The translations under genes and the position numbers were made by a program. DNA of 64,000 bases, taken from positions 1,964,257-2,028,256 of the forward strand of contig NC_056040.1 in assembly GCF_004379255.2 (NCBI RefSeq). Direction: 5' to 3'. This DNA comes from Salvia splendens (taxonomy: Eukaryota > Streptophyta > Magnoliopsida > Lamiales > Lamiaceae). Shown piece after piece: positions 1 to 11,700 of this stretch. The notes under the pieces are model-generated. The model was given only the letters and a program-made list of their open reading frames with translations, was not told the origin of the DNA and searched no databases. Position 1 is the stretch's first letter, and every line of letters starts with the position of its first letter.

Positions 1-3000
1 ATTATGGACATTAATGAAGGGATGATTGGATAGACAAAGATAAAATAATTTTAATTTTTGATCTGGAAGGTCCTACTAGCCAGCCAATCAATTTTTTAGC
101 TGTGTATATTTCGACTATTACAAAAAAATAAAGAAAAAGAAAAAATAATTTACAAAGGAGATAGTGTTAACTAATTGAAGTAAGATTTTGAATTAAATTT
201 TTAATAGATAAATAACAATAAAAGTAATTACTCCATATATAATAAGATGATCCAAAATTTTAAATTTATATTAAAATTTGCTTAGTAAATTAACGCAATA
301 ATAAACTATATTATTACTATAGTACAATTTAATAATTAATGTGAACTACTAAAAAATAGCAAAATGGAAAAATGAAATACTAATGAATGTGAACTACACC
401 CCATAATACTAGTCTCTTCCCTATATACATATGAAATAAATAATTAAACAAACTATCATAATATTGATGTTTGAGTTGATCTCCCTTTTTATCACCTAAG
501 ATGCCTTTTGTATGGCTGGAAAACTAAAGGAGAAATTGCTTTTCCGCAACGCAAAAGAATGACACTGATTTATTTTGTTTTCTTGTAAAAAATTGAGCAT
601 CATCACTACAAAATTTCAATAATTACATAATGCCAGCCAACAATATTACACATTTTATTTTGTAGTTTTTCTAAAATAAAATAGTGAAAGACATTCAATG
701 GTGTTTTCAAGGTACCACGTAATACTAAATAGTACAAATTAATTAAATTATGCTCGTAATATATTTAGTACTAGTATAAATGTGAACTGAAATATGCCAA
801 AGTCAATAATATCTTCGATTATGTCACTTCAATTAATTGCAATGCTTATCAAGTAATATAAAAGAAGACATATTGTTATCAAAATGAAGAAAAACATTGC
901 TACGTTTTGCTATTATTAGAAGTATTTTCACATATATAGCAAAGAATTTCAGTTAGGTATACATTTTTGGGGGGGGGGGGGAGAATTCACTTAAGTTTGA
1001 ATTAGGTTTACTAGCCGTGTTGAGTTTAAATACCTAAAATTGGATCTATCAATTGACATCAAAAGGTTTTTATTTCCATAATCTTTCTTCTTAATTTATT
1101 TCTAGATTCATTTTACTTACACCTGATCACATGTTAAGCTATGACAAACTTTTCAAGAGAAAATAAACACAAAAAATAGTTTTATAGAATTGTAAATAAT
1201 TACATAAGTTTAAATAATACAATAACACGTAGAAATAAGCTTTATTTCTAAAAGTAGGGTACGTACACGTATTTCGCTAACTAAAAATGTATCGTCTTGA
1301 TTGAGACAGACAAAAATAAATGTGGGACATCTTCGATAAGATTGTCAGAGTATGTTAAGCTAAATCAAGTAATAAATTAAAAGATAAAATGACTTATTTT
1401 CCGAAAAAATAAAATATGAATAGTAAGTAACCTCACTTAGTAAATGAGTAGTGTAGTAGTGTCATTTTTAGATGATATAATATGCTTTCATTGTTCGGCA
1501 TATTGTTTATGTAACTCTATATAATAAAATAATTATCCAATTAGATGATTATCATAATAAGTTATTAACCATTCGTACTCTAAAGCTATATTTTTTGGCA
1601 TAAGTTTTAAAAATAAAATAAAATAAAATAAAATATATTCGTGCATGTATATGTTAGTAATACCTAATTAATTAGTTAAAAAGTTTCAAAATAACGGCGG
1701 TGCAGCCTCACAAGTCACACACACGCCCGACAACATGCCTGTTATTGAAAATTAAATGAATTTGGCCATTTAAAGCACTAGTTCACAACTTTGACAAAAG
1801 GTGTGACACTAAAGTTGAAAAATACAGGTTGTACATATGATATTATCATTAAACATACTAATAATAATCGAAATTTGATTTCTTTTTTTGGACATGAACT
1901 TGAGTGAGTTATAAACATACAACGCAAAAAGAACTTTTTTGTGTAAAAAAGCATACTACACATGAATATATACTCACATAAAGTGATGGAGAATCTATTT
2001 GTGTAACTTGTAAGTTGTAACTGAAAAAATACATATAAAGTGATGGAGAATCTATTTGTATAAGTTGTAACTGAAAATTATATTCATAATTCAAGAAGAT
2101 ATTCAAATTTATAGTATCTATATTCATAAACATATAAGCATATAACACTGATATATCTCGCACATATTTTATAAATTCCTATTGCGAGCACCATCATCAA
2201 TTAGCTTCACTATTTTGGAGACACTTCTTCTTGATGTCTAATCGATGTTATTGAAACTAATTTCCTTTTTTTTGTATATATAAATTGCGGTCCCATTATC
2301 AAATTTAAAAGATTAGATAAAAATAAGAATTAAAATTTTTTGATACCAAATTACGTATAGTAGTGAATCATTGGATGGGACAAGTTAATTCCAAAGTTTA
2401 ATTATAAGGGGTCCATATTTCTCAATCATAAATTCGTGGCTACCACAGCCCAATGAAGCTTCTATAATTCTCCAGATCCAATCAATTTAATTTATTTTGT
2501 AAGCATGTAGTTTGTTTAAAAGTTTTTGGGTTTATTTTATATTATGCTACTTGGTAAGTACTCGTGTGATGTACGGTTATGGGCAATCTAACAAATAATG
2601 CACAATTATTGTGCATAATTCTTACATTCATTTTGATAATTCGGTGCTCATATAGAAGTAGTACTATACAACAAGAAATTTCAACTAGTATAATAGACAA
2701 GAGAGATATATGACTATAATTCTTTAAAAGTTGGGACATGTTAGGTATCAAACAATGGATTAATTGCCTAAAAATTCCTAAAATCCTAGTAATTTTTTTC
2801 CATTTTTGCATATTAATTTTAAAATCCCCATGTGAATTATTCAATGTTTGATTTCTTTTCTTTTCTTTTTTCTAATTTTTCAACTATATAGGATTTCGCG
2901 AGAACATGTACAATTTCGCCCTACAAATAAAATGTCATTGCTTTTATTTACGATAAAAAATTGTTTTTAAGCTAAACTTGTTGGGGGCAAAATATACTGA

Positions 3001-3456
3001 AGAGAAAATGAGAGATTTCTAAGACTCTAAAACGAGCTAGTGTGACAAAAGTTTAGTAATTGATCGACAAATAACTCTATATTCTTCTCAATATTGAATT
3101 AAATTAGAAATTTAGGACAAAATAAATGTATATTGCTGAAGTTTGGGGCCCATCCAATATGGGCTTTAATGAATTGTATTGAGGCCCATAATACAACCCA
3201 ATCCAATGTGCTCGTGGATTCGTAGCTTATTTTGTTTTTCAATCAATTATATAAATTAACATAATATTTCACCAAATTTGCAATTGGAATGTTCCTATTT
3301 TTAATGTCACAATCACACCGATATTTTTTTTAACTACAAGTTGCACTGATGTTTAGAAATAGAAAACAAAATCAAATAACACATGTTATTTTTTCCCATC
3401 AAAATTTTAATAAAAACGTAAGAAGAATCTTATAAAACTAAGGAATATTAACACGT
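1..3456. other. AT-rich intergenic region, no gene seen
   Basis: I see no credible exon on either strand; the open frames here are short, AT-biased and lack recognisable domains. Visible simple structures are a G homopolymer at 969-981, an (AAAAT)-type microsatellite near 1612-1636, and an imperfect tandem duplication around 1980-2085. Between about 3145 and 3205 lie several GGCCCA/TGGGCT motifs resembling plant site II promoter elements, but no protein-coding start follows them. Confidence 0.6.
1980..2085. repeat. imperfect tandem duplication (about 55 bp unit)
   Basis: The phrase AAGTGATGGAGAATCTATTT occurs twice (about 1980 and 2037), each time followed by a TTGTAACTGAAAA segment. The second copy has lost about 10 bases in the middle. 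It is a local tandem duplication with no obvious coding meaning. Confidence 0.75.
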
Positions 3457-3539
3457 CCGACCTTAGCTCAGCGGTAGAGCGGAGGACTGTAGTGTGTGCT
3501 GAAATCCTTAGGTCGCTCGTGCGAATCCGGCAGGTCGGA
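3457..3539 (+). tRNA. tRNA-Tyr (GTA) with intron, probably a pseudogene
   Basis: The acceptor stem CCGACCT pairs with AGGTCGG, the anticodon is GTA, and an 11-nt intron follows anticodon position 37 (about 3493-3503), as is usual for plant tRNA-Tyr. Compared with the intact copy at 5135-5220, the D loop has one base fewer (AGCGGTA) and the T arm reads CTCGTGCGAAT instead of CTGGTTCGAAT. That breaks one T-stem pair and the near-invariant TTC of the T loop, which is also the core of the internal B-box promoter. A T-run after the gene would serve as a Pol III terminator. I judge it a decayed copy. Confidence 0.75.
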
Positions 3540-3664
3540 TTTTTTACACTCTTTTCTGCGTTTATTATTATTTTTAATGGATTTTTTAGTTTGTTAGGAT
3601 TTTTTTTACACTCTTTTCTGCGTTTATTATTATTTTTAATGGATTTTTTTAGTTTGTTTAGGAT
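3538..3664. repeat. about 61-bp tandem duplication abutting the tRNA-Tyr 3' end
   Basis: A segment beginning GGATTTTTTACACTC and ending near AGTTTGTT is present twice in succession (about 3538-3597 and 3598-3664) with only a few T-run length differences. The first copy starts inside the last bases of the tRNA-like gene. Confidence 0.8.
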
Positions 3665-4186
3665 TTTTAAACCATATTCCGTACTTCATTTTGGTAATTT
3701 GGAATTTGCACTTTTTTAATCACACGATTAAAATTCACATAATAGACAAACTCATTCGATAAAATTTTGATAGTTCAATTTTATTTGCTCATAAAGTTCC
3801 TCCTATTTAGATCCTAAATGAATTTAGTATTGCAATTCCTGATATAAAATTTAGTACTACTAGTATGTTGCAGCCTAACTGAGGAATAATAAAGGAGTAG
3901 TTATTTGAGATGAAAATTTAATCATTGGAATAATAAAATTTTTCGATTTTCATGAGTTGGTAGTGAAATTGGTCGACCTTTCAATTCCACCTAAATATGT
4001 CATTACAACTTGTTTGCAAACTCTCTTCAACTCATTCATATCGTCTTAAATTTCCAACTCCATACGTGATCCTCATGAACTAGCAATGAGACGACCTCTT
4101 GTGCCTCCATATATATGTCACTGCCCCTAGTCACTTGTTTACCTATTCTCTTCCGCTCATTTATATCATCTCAAATTTCCATTATA

Positions 4187-4438
4187 CTCCCTCCGTATTA
4201 AAAAATAGAAATATTTGAAACGACACGGATTTTAATGCACAATTGGTAAAGTAAATGAGAAGAATTGGTAAAGTGAGAGGGATGAAAGGAAAAATGAGTA
4301 AAGTAAGAGAGAGGAAGATAAAAAATAGTGAAAGTAGAATAAGTGAATTGTGGGGTCCTTGTCCTAAAATAGAAAGATTCTAAAGTTTCTATTTTTTAAG
4401 GAACAACATAGTTGCTATTTAAAAAAAAAACAGAGGAG
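4187..4438. mobile_element. Stowaway-like MITE
   Basis: The left end CTCCCTCCGTATT is preceded by TA and the right end CAGAGGAG is followed by TA, matching the degenerate CTCCCTCYGT terminal repeats and TA target duplication of Stowaway (Tc1/mariner-related) MITEs. It is about 250 bp long and has no coding capacity. The right terminus is diverged. Confidence 0.7.
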
Positions 4439-4489
4439 TATCTCCTCTATCTCCCAAATGCCACGTCAGTGGTTTTCTCACATACATTA

Positions 4490-4983
4490 GAGCATCCACA
4501 ATAGGAATAGCCCAGCAATAGCTCAGCCATAGCATAGCCACAAACTCCTCCTGCCACATCATCAACACTAAAAATCATCATGCCACATCATAAATAGCTC
4601 AGCCACATCACTAATAACAATTATATAAAAATGAAATAATTAACAATCACACAATATACGGAATTTAATTTACGAGACATATACGGGAAACATTAATAAT
4701 ACTATTAAAATTTTAAAAAGTACAATAATTTAAAAATGACGTGCAAGGCGCGTATATATAGTGTTTCGGAAAAAAAAATCGCGCTAGGCGGTGCGCTAGA
4801 CGATCCGGACGCTGCAATAGCGCCGAGCGGATCGCCCAGCACCCCGCCTAGCGCTACGGAACCGCCGAGCGCTAGGCGGTTTTTAAATCCGGAAACCGCT
4901 AGGCGGTTGCAATAGATCGCCTAGCGCACCGCCTAGCGCCGACGCTCGGCTAAGCGGTGCGCTAGGCGCCATTGTGGATGCTC
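4490..4983. mobile_element. GC-rich Tourist/Harbinger-like foldback MITE
   Basis: Terminal inverted repeats GAGCATCCACAAT (left) and ATTGTGGATGCTC (right) are flanked by the 3-bp direct repeat TTA (4487-4489 and 4984-4986), the usual target duplication of PIF/Harbinger elements. The right half (about 4770-4970) is very GC-rich and made of nested, mutually complementary copies of GCGCTAGGCGGT-like words, so it should fold into a strong hairpin. It contrasts sharply with the AT-rich surroundings. Confidence 0.8.
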
Positions 4984-5134
4984 TTACCAATCTCATTAAT
5001 GAAAATAATCAAATGTCATACTATGATGAAAATTTAAGAGTGTGGGTGTTATTGATGACCCAAAATAGTTTTTTAATAAGGAATTAGTTTGGATTATATT
5101 AGTATTAATATACGTAGAGAGAGAAAATCAACAA

Positions 5135-5220
5135 CCGACCTTAGCTCAGTTGGTAGAGCGGAGGACTGTAGTATGAATTCTGAAATCCTTAGGTCGCTGG
5201 TTCGAATCCGGCAGGTCGGA
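5135..5220 (+). tRNA. tRNA-Tyr (GTA) with 13-nt intron
   Basis: This is a complete cloverleaf: acceptor CCGACCT/AGGTCGG with discriminator A, A box TAGCTCAGTTGGTAGAGC, anticodon loop CTGTAGA interrupted after position 37 by an intron at about 5172-5184, and canonical B box GGTTCGAATCC. TTTT follows at once as a Pol III terminator. It should be transcribed by RNA polymerase III, spliced, and read UAU/UAC codons. It lies 240 bp upstream of the UPF0729 gene on the same strand. Confidence 0.93.
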
Positions 5221-5375
5221 TTTTCGGTTTTTTTTCATTTTTTTATTTATGAAATAGTATTTGATTTGTTTTTAATTTTTTATGTATAAAATACTGATTT
5301 GATGAGATCATAAGATCAAGTCTTCTTCTCAGCTAGAATTCGCCAAACGAGGGAGTCAATCGGATCACCGCGAAC

Positions 5376-6758
5376 ATGGTAAGTCTCGATTTTTCTCAAT
5401 CGCCTCCAATCTCAATCTCACCGCACGATTTTCTGATTGTAATTCCTCCGATTCTGCAGGTTTGCATTGCGTGTTTGTTGCCGTTGTTTCTCGTCCCAAT
5501 CGTCAATTTATTGCCGGTCATCTTCGATTTGATCATGGTATGTTCAATTTCTGCGATCTAGATTCCGATCCTGTTTTCGTGGAACTAAATTGATTTGATT
5601 TGGCCGGGGATTTTTGTTGCAGGCGAAGGTTTACGGATTGTTTGGGTGGGAGTATCGGAAGCCGGCGAGAGCTCCGGTGGCTTGCCCTATTAGACCCTCC
5701 GCCGACAAAACTGCCGCGAATGACTCAGTAAGTAGAATGCTTTGTCGATTATTGATTTCTGATGTCTTTTATTAGTGCTGGGGATGTAATTTTGCGGCTT
5801 TCCACATATCACATATGGTTCAAACTTCAAATGCTTACTCTTTTCCTTTCTCTTAATTGATGCACAAATTGAACATGAAACGTAGTTACAAAAATTTGGT
5901 TGATTGGCTGAACACTAAATTAGAGTAGCTCGCTGGCATTTGCTGTGTAGCTACTTAGCAATAAGATATTTGAATCTGCATTGTAAGTCATGATTCACTC
6001 AACATATTAGGGGTTGATAAAAATGATATCAATTTCATGAATGCCATGTGTACTGGTCATTGTATTCGTGTGTATCCAGAATAGGGAGTGCCATTTTTTA
6101 CGTCTTGGTCCTCTTGGACTATGGTACGAATGAGTATTTGGATCATGCTGCTGAAATCGCAGTATGTATGACTTTTTCCTTGCTTCTGTATATGATTATA
6201 ACATCTAAATGGGGCGTGTTAATTGCTGTCAAAATCTTAATTTAGATGATTGAGGCTGTTTCATGTTTACCTTCCATAAGCAAGCTTAGTAGAACACCTA
6301 CATTGTTAGTTCATCTCGTTGAGCTCAGAGTTTCTACCTGGCTATAGTTGTTCAAGAGATTTCATAATTCTACTGTTTAGGGGTGTGTTAATTGCTGTCA
6401 AAATCTGAAATTTGGGTGCTTGAGGTCGTTTCACAACTCACGTTTAACTTCCTTAAGCAAGCTTAGTAGAACTTTGACATTGTTAGTTCATCTTTAGGAG
6501 CTGAATTTCTACCTGGCTATAGTTGTTTAAGAAGATTTCATGAGTCTACTGTTTAAGGGTGGATTCTTTAAATGGTGCCATTGAAAAACTGCATTATTGC
6601 TTTGAGAATGTGCATTTCATTTTTGTTTCGGTTAGTATTGAATTGTTGAATAAAGTAGGATGTCGGTGTAAAAGGTTTCAGGGAAGGAGGACCTTGCTGC
6701 TGCTACTGCCGATTCGTCTCCAAAACGAGTTGGAGTTGATGATTGCAAGCAAGATTAA
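5376..6758 (+). CDS. UPF0729 / C18orf32-like small membrane protein
   Basis: Four exons: 5376-5378 (only the ATG), 5460-5537, 5623-5727 and 6687-6758, giving about 85 aa. The N-terminus [20 protein letters not shown] and the motif [12 protein letters not shown] are characteristic of plant UPF0729 proteins, relatives of human C18orf32. Residues about 3-26 form one hydrophobic segment with two cysteines; the remainder is hydrophilic and ends in CKQD. The start is forced because intron 1 follows ATG directly and exon 2 opens in frame. For exon 4 I use the AAG acceptor (ending 6686), which gives a tail like that encoded by the duplicated copy at 13227-13298; the stronger CAG at 6679-6681 would give an unrelated frame. 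Human C18orf32 is associated with ER and lipid droplets; the plant role is unknown to me. Confidence 0.8.
6230..6520. repeat. internal direct repeat in UPF0729 intron 3
   Basis: The words GTGTTAATTGCTGTCAAAAT and AAGCAAGCTTAGTAGAAC, with the intervening sequence, occur twice (about 6217-6300 and 6385-6480). The same two-copy arrangement is present in the duplicate region (about 12796-12875 and 12951-13037), so the internal repeat predates the larger duplication. Confidence 0.8.
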
Positions 6759-6759
6759 A

Positions 6760-8640
6760 GATCAGCTATATCTTGTGTAGACCACAAGTGAGTTCTATTT
6801 GGAGGCATAACTTAAACGTTGAAACATGTCTATAGATATTTTCCTACTGCATTACATCATGAATTCTTTCGGCCTAAGTATTAGTATAAAAGATACTTGC
6901 TATGACTTGTAAATATCTTTGTGCAGTGTTATTGCCCTTCCGAATATTGATACTTCATTTCTTCCTCTTAACTTTTAGTAGCATTGTAGAGATTTTGAAT
7001 CCATGAGGAGATCATGGATCATTGGCAATGGCTTCGGTTTCTGTTAGTGTGTCTGACGTCGAAAAAAGTGAAAACTATTACGTTGTGGTGGTGGCGGCGG
7101 TGGTGGTGGTGCGTGTGTTGTTTAGTTAGTGGAAACCGCAGCCACTAATTTGTGCATTGGATAAACCCACGGTACAGTAGCTCATGCCCGATGCTTATCT
7201 GCGTCTTCTTTTCTCTTATTTAAATCGGGGTATATATGGATGTGAGAAATTAGAATATTTTTCTGTTTTGATGGTTTTCCATTTACCCCGTGGTGACTCG
7301 ATCCTCGGCCTATTGGATGAAGTGTGAAACGTTTGATGAAGGGAGAAACGTTTTATCAATTAAGTGGCGGTTCATCCTTCTTTAAAATATCTTTTATTTC
7401 AATTACGAGGTCCTTGTTGTTTTTAATATTAAAGCTACATACTTTCATTTGTATGGCCGATAATTGTTGACACTACACATAATATGACTGGAACATGCAC
7501 AAAATAAATGAATCAATGTCAAGATTTATTGGAATGCTAAATATGTCATTTTTAGGGGTAATTACACTTTTAATAAATAATACAAAGTGTTTTATCATTG
7601 TTTCAAATTGGTATAAAAAATTTAAGTTTATATGAATCATAGAAAATGTTTTACTATATTTTAAGTAGTAATACATTTTATTTAACACTTTTTAACACCG
7701 TTAGTTACTTAGTTTTGACTTTTTTAACCAAATGATAGAGAAATATATAACAAAAAAGTCATCATTATTGACCATTGAAATACGAAAGAACTACGAATGA
7801 ACTACGCAAATGGTACCTAAACTTTAAAAATATTGTGGACAGTCTCTGAACTAAGTACATTAGCTGTTAATTCTTTTATTATTATGGTGATAAATTGGAT
7901 AGTTAACAAAACGTAACTGTGTTTAAAATGTTTAACGAATTGTATTAAATCAAAATTTAATGAAATTTTTGGTATAATTTATATAAGCATAAAATATTTT
8001 GTAATATTTTTAAATATTGATAAAACATTTTGCATATCTGATATAATAATCCTGTGATTCTAACGTTCCACAAATAAACAAAAGAAATGGGGCCTCCAAA
8101 TTGTGACTTCTCCAATCAGCCCATTGGATTTGCGGTTGAGGTTTCTAGATGACGTGGCCGAAAGTGTAATAAACCAGTAGTAAAATATTGAAGTGGATTG
8201 AATTGCAACTGATTTCGGACCACACGAAATCCCACCTCCAATTTGCATTATCCCTCCAATTGATTTCGGATTATTATCCAATATAGATGTATTCTAGTTG
8301 GAGTATTAATTAATCAATAAAAAAGGAGCTCACAATTCACTTCACTCCAGTCGCCTGTGCCCACCGCCGACTCCGACTCCGACTCCGACTCCGACTCCAG
8401 CTGCGCTTCAGGTTAGTTGTTTGCCTCATATTAATGCTCCAATTTCATTCGTTTTCTGTCGCTGTTTGAGTTAAACCATAATATGAAGTTCACTGCACAC
8501 CACTTGTTCGATGAAATGTTTTTCAGCATGCTTTTATGGTTATGACTTATGATTACCTACTGATTATTTTATGTGACTCGGTTTAACCAACTATTTTAAT
8601 ATTAATTGCAATTGATTTCTGAGCACATGAAATTCCACCT
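6760..8640. other. UPF0729 3' flank and EF-G upstream region
   Basis: It contains a (GGT/GGC)n microsatellite at about 7081-7118, AT-rich DNA without recognisable exons (7455-8050), and a CTCCGA hexamer run (8367-8398) in the probable 5' UTR of the EF-G gene. A 50-bp direct repeat (8201-8255 and 8604-8658, including CACCTCCAATTTGCATTATC) brackets this leader. Confidence 0.6.
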
Positions 8641-8658
8641 CCAATTTGCATTATCCCT
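8201..8658. repeat. dispersed direct repeat in the EF-G promoter/leader
   Basis: Two similar copies of about 55 bp (8201-8255 and 8604-8658) share an AATTGCAAyTGATTTC core and an identical CACCTCCAATTTGCATTATC. The downstream copy ends about 50 bp before the chosen start codon of the EF-G gene. Confidence 0.75.
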
Positions 8659-8711
8659 TAAACCTCAATCCATCGCATCTCATTCAGTTGTGTTTCACTG
8701 AGAAACAGAAA

Positions 8712-11700
8712 ATGGCGGCAGAATCCGTGATGAAAATGTCATCCTCCGCCATCTGCAACTTAAATGGCTCTTCGCGGAGGCCTCTGCCGCCTAGGCCTGT
8801 ATCTCACTCCGCACGACGTCGTAGGTCCACTTCCTCTGCCGCAGTTCGAGCCCTTTCTTCTTCATTTCTCGCTAGTGTTGCTATTTCCACAAATCTCTCA
8901 ACTTTGCGCCACAACCAGAAGAGGGGGAGCTTCTCTGTCATTGCCATGGCTGCAGGTATCTGTGTGTGTGTCTGTGAAGTGTATAACTGCAATACAGGTC
9001 TGCTGTATGTTGTTTAAGTAGTTGAGGTACATATTCAGCAAAAATTAAGTGAGTTACCGGTGAATTGTGTATTTAGTTATTTTCCTTTTCTGTTGCTATC
9101 AACTAATGGTCATTTTTCAGTAATGTCAAGTGAAAGATGAATAACTGTGTTATAATGCTCTGAACTCGAATATAGTGGATAGTCTATATTGGGACAGCAC
9201 GAATTTTACTGTAATTTTTGTTTAGGAAATGTGCTTTTGTGGTTTTCATATTTTGCATTCAAAATCCTAAATAGTACTACATGCTTAACATCTTTACCGA
9301 ATTAAATGATTAATTTAAGCAGACTTATCTGATTCGGTTTCTTTTAAAACATGTAGTTTTCTTTATAGTAGACTAGAAATTACCTGCATAAAGTGGATTT
9401 AGCCTAGTTAACTAGTACTACTTGTTATCATAATGAATGAGCTATTGACTCGCAGATTGAATTTTTAAGATTAGTTTGCTAATTATGTGTGATCTCATAA
9501 CTTTTATTTACTTTTCAGGAGAGGAGAAGAGAACGATTCCATTAAAGGACTACCGCAATATTGGAATCATGGCACACATAGATGCAGGGAAGACAACCAC
9601 TACTGAAAGAGTCCTGTACTACACTGGTAGAAACTACAAAATCGGTGAGGTGCATGAGGGAACAGCAACTATGGACTGGATGGAACAAGAACAAGAAAGA
9701 GGGATCACTATTACTTCTGCTGCAACAACCACCTTTTGGAACAAACACCGGATTAACATCATCGATACTCCTGGCCATGTTGATTTCACCCTGGAAGTGG
9801 AGCGGGCCCTCAGGGTTTTAGATGGTGCAATATGTTTATTTGACAGTGTTGCTGGTGTGGAGCCTCAGTCTGAAACTGTCTGGAGGCAGGCTGATAAATA
9901 TGGCGTTCCTAGGATATGTTTTGTGAATAAGATGGATCGGCTAGGAGCAAATTTCTTTAGAACTAGAGATATGATTGTGTCGAACCTGGGTGCAAAACCA
10001 CTGGTGCTTCAAATCCCAATTGGTGCAGAGGATATTTTTAAAGGAGTTGTGGATCTCGTGAAGATGCAGGCAGTGGTTTGGTCTGGGGAGGAATTGGGTG
10101 CAAAGTTTTCATATGTCGATATCCCAGCTGATCTTGTAGATTTAGCTCAAGAGTACAGGGCTCAGATGGTTGAAACTGTAGTTGAGCTGGATGATGAAGC
10201 TATGGAGAACTACCTGGAAGGAATCGAACCAGATGAGACTACCATTAAGAAGCTAATAAGGAAAGGAACTATCTCAGGCAGTTTCGTTCCTGTTTTATGT
10301 GGCTCGGCCTTTAAGAACAAAGGTGTCCAGCCTCTACTGGATGCTGTCGTAGATTATTTGCCCTCTCCTGTGGATTTGCCACCAATGAAGGGGACGGATC
10401 CCGAGGATCCAGAATTGGTTCTTGAGAGGGCTGCCAGTGATGATGAACCATTTTCTGGGTTAGCTTTCAAGATCATGAGTGATCCTTTTGTGGGATCTCT
10501 TACATTTGTTCGGGTGTATTCTGGGAAGCTTGAATCCGGCTCCTATGTGTTGAATTCAAACAAAGGGAAGAAAGAGAGGATTGGTAGACTCCTGGAAATG
10601 CACGCTAACAGCAGAGAGGACACTAAAGTAGCCTTAACCGGAGATATTATCGCACTCGCAGGTCTAAAAGATACCATTACAGGAGAAACGTTGTGTGATC
10701 CGGAGAAGCCTGTTGTTTTAGAACGGATGGATTTTCCAGATCCTGTGATTAAGGTTGCAATCGAGCCAAAAACTAAAGCTGATATTGATAAGATGGCAGT
10801 TGGCTTAATCAAGCTTGCTCAGGAAGATCCTTCTTTCCACTTCTCACGTGATGAAGAAACCAATCAAACAGTTATCGAAGGAATGGGAGAGTTGCATCTT
10901 GAAATTATTGTTGACAGGCTGAAGAGGGAATATAAGGTCCGCTTCTCTGAACTAATTATCCTCTCATCACAAAATATTTTCTTGCTATATGGATATTTGC
11001 TTGGAACATATTGCATTCCAGTTCAGCTTAGTGGTTTCATTCAAATTTGATATCATTTGTAGGAGTTTGCTACACAATCTCAGTTCTTATTCACTTCCAA
11101 AATCTTATGTCGCGTTAGGTGATAAGATATGCAATACCCAATGTTAGGAGTGGGAGCTGAGACGGGCAAGAATAAGGCAACACGAACAAATATTCTATTC
11201 TATAATTCTATTTGTATACTTCAGGAGTAGAATAAACTTTTAAATCATAGTTTCTTAAATAATAGTTGAATCCAGAGTTGCAACTAAAATCCTCATACCA
11301 TGCACAAAAAAGTAAACTTTTGGGTTTTTTAAAGTGTTCCTGGAAGGCTGCAACTAACTTTGCTCTATATATTCACAAAGGTTGAAGCCAATGTTGGAGC
11401 ACCCCAAGTCAATTATCGGGAAAGCATTTCCAAGGTCACAGAAGTCAAGTATGTGCACAAGAAGCAATCTGGGGGTGCAGGTCAATTTGCGGATATCACT
11501 GTCAGGTTTGAGCCACTAGAAGCAGGTAGCGGGTACGAGTTCAAGAGTGAGATCAAGGGAGGTGCAGTGCCGAGAGAATACATACCAGGTGTCATGAAGG
11601 GGTTGGAAGAAAGTATGCCGAACGGAGTGCTGGCTGGCTACCCTGTGGTTGATGTTCGTGCAGTATTAGTCGATGGGTCTTACCATGATGTTGATTCAAG

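Noticed and set aside
8646..8711. Upstream in-frame ATG for EF-G
   Set aside because: It would add residues unlike a transit peptide; the ATG at 8712 opens with MAAES, typical of plastid precursors.
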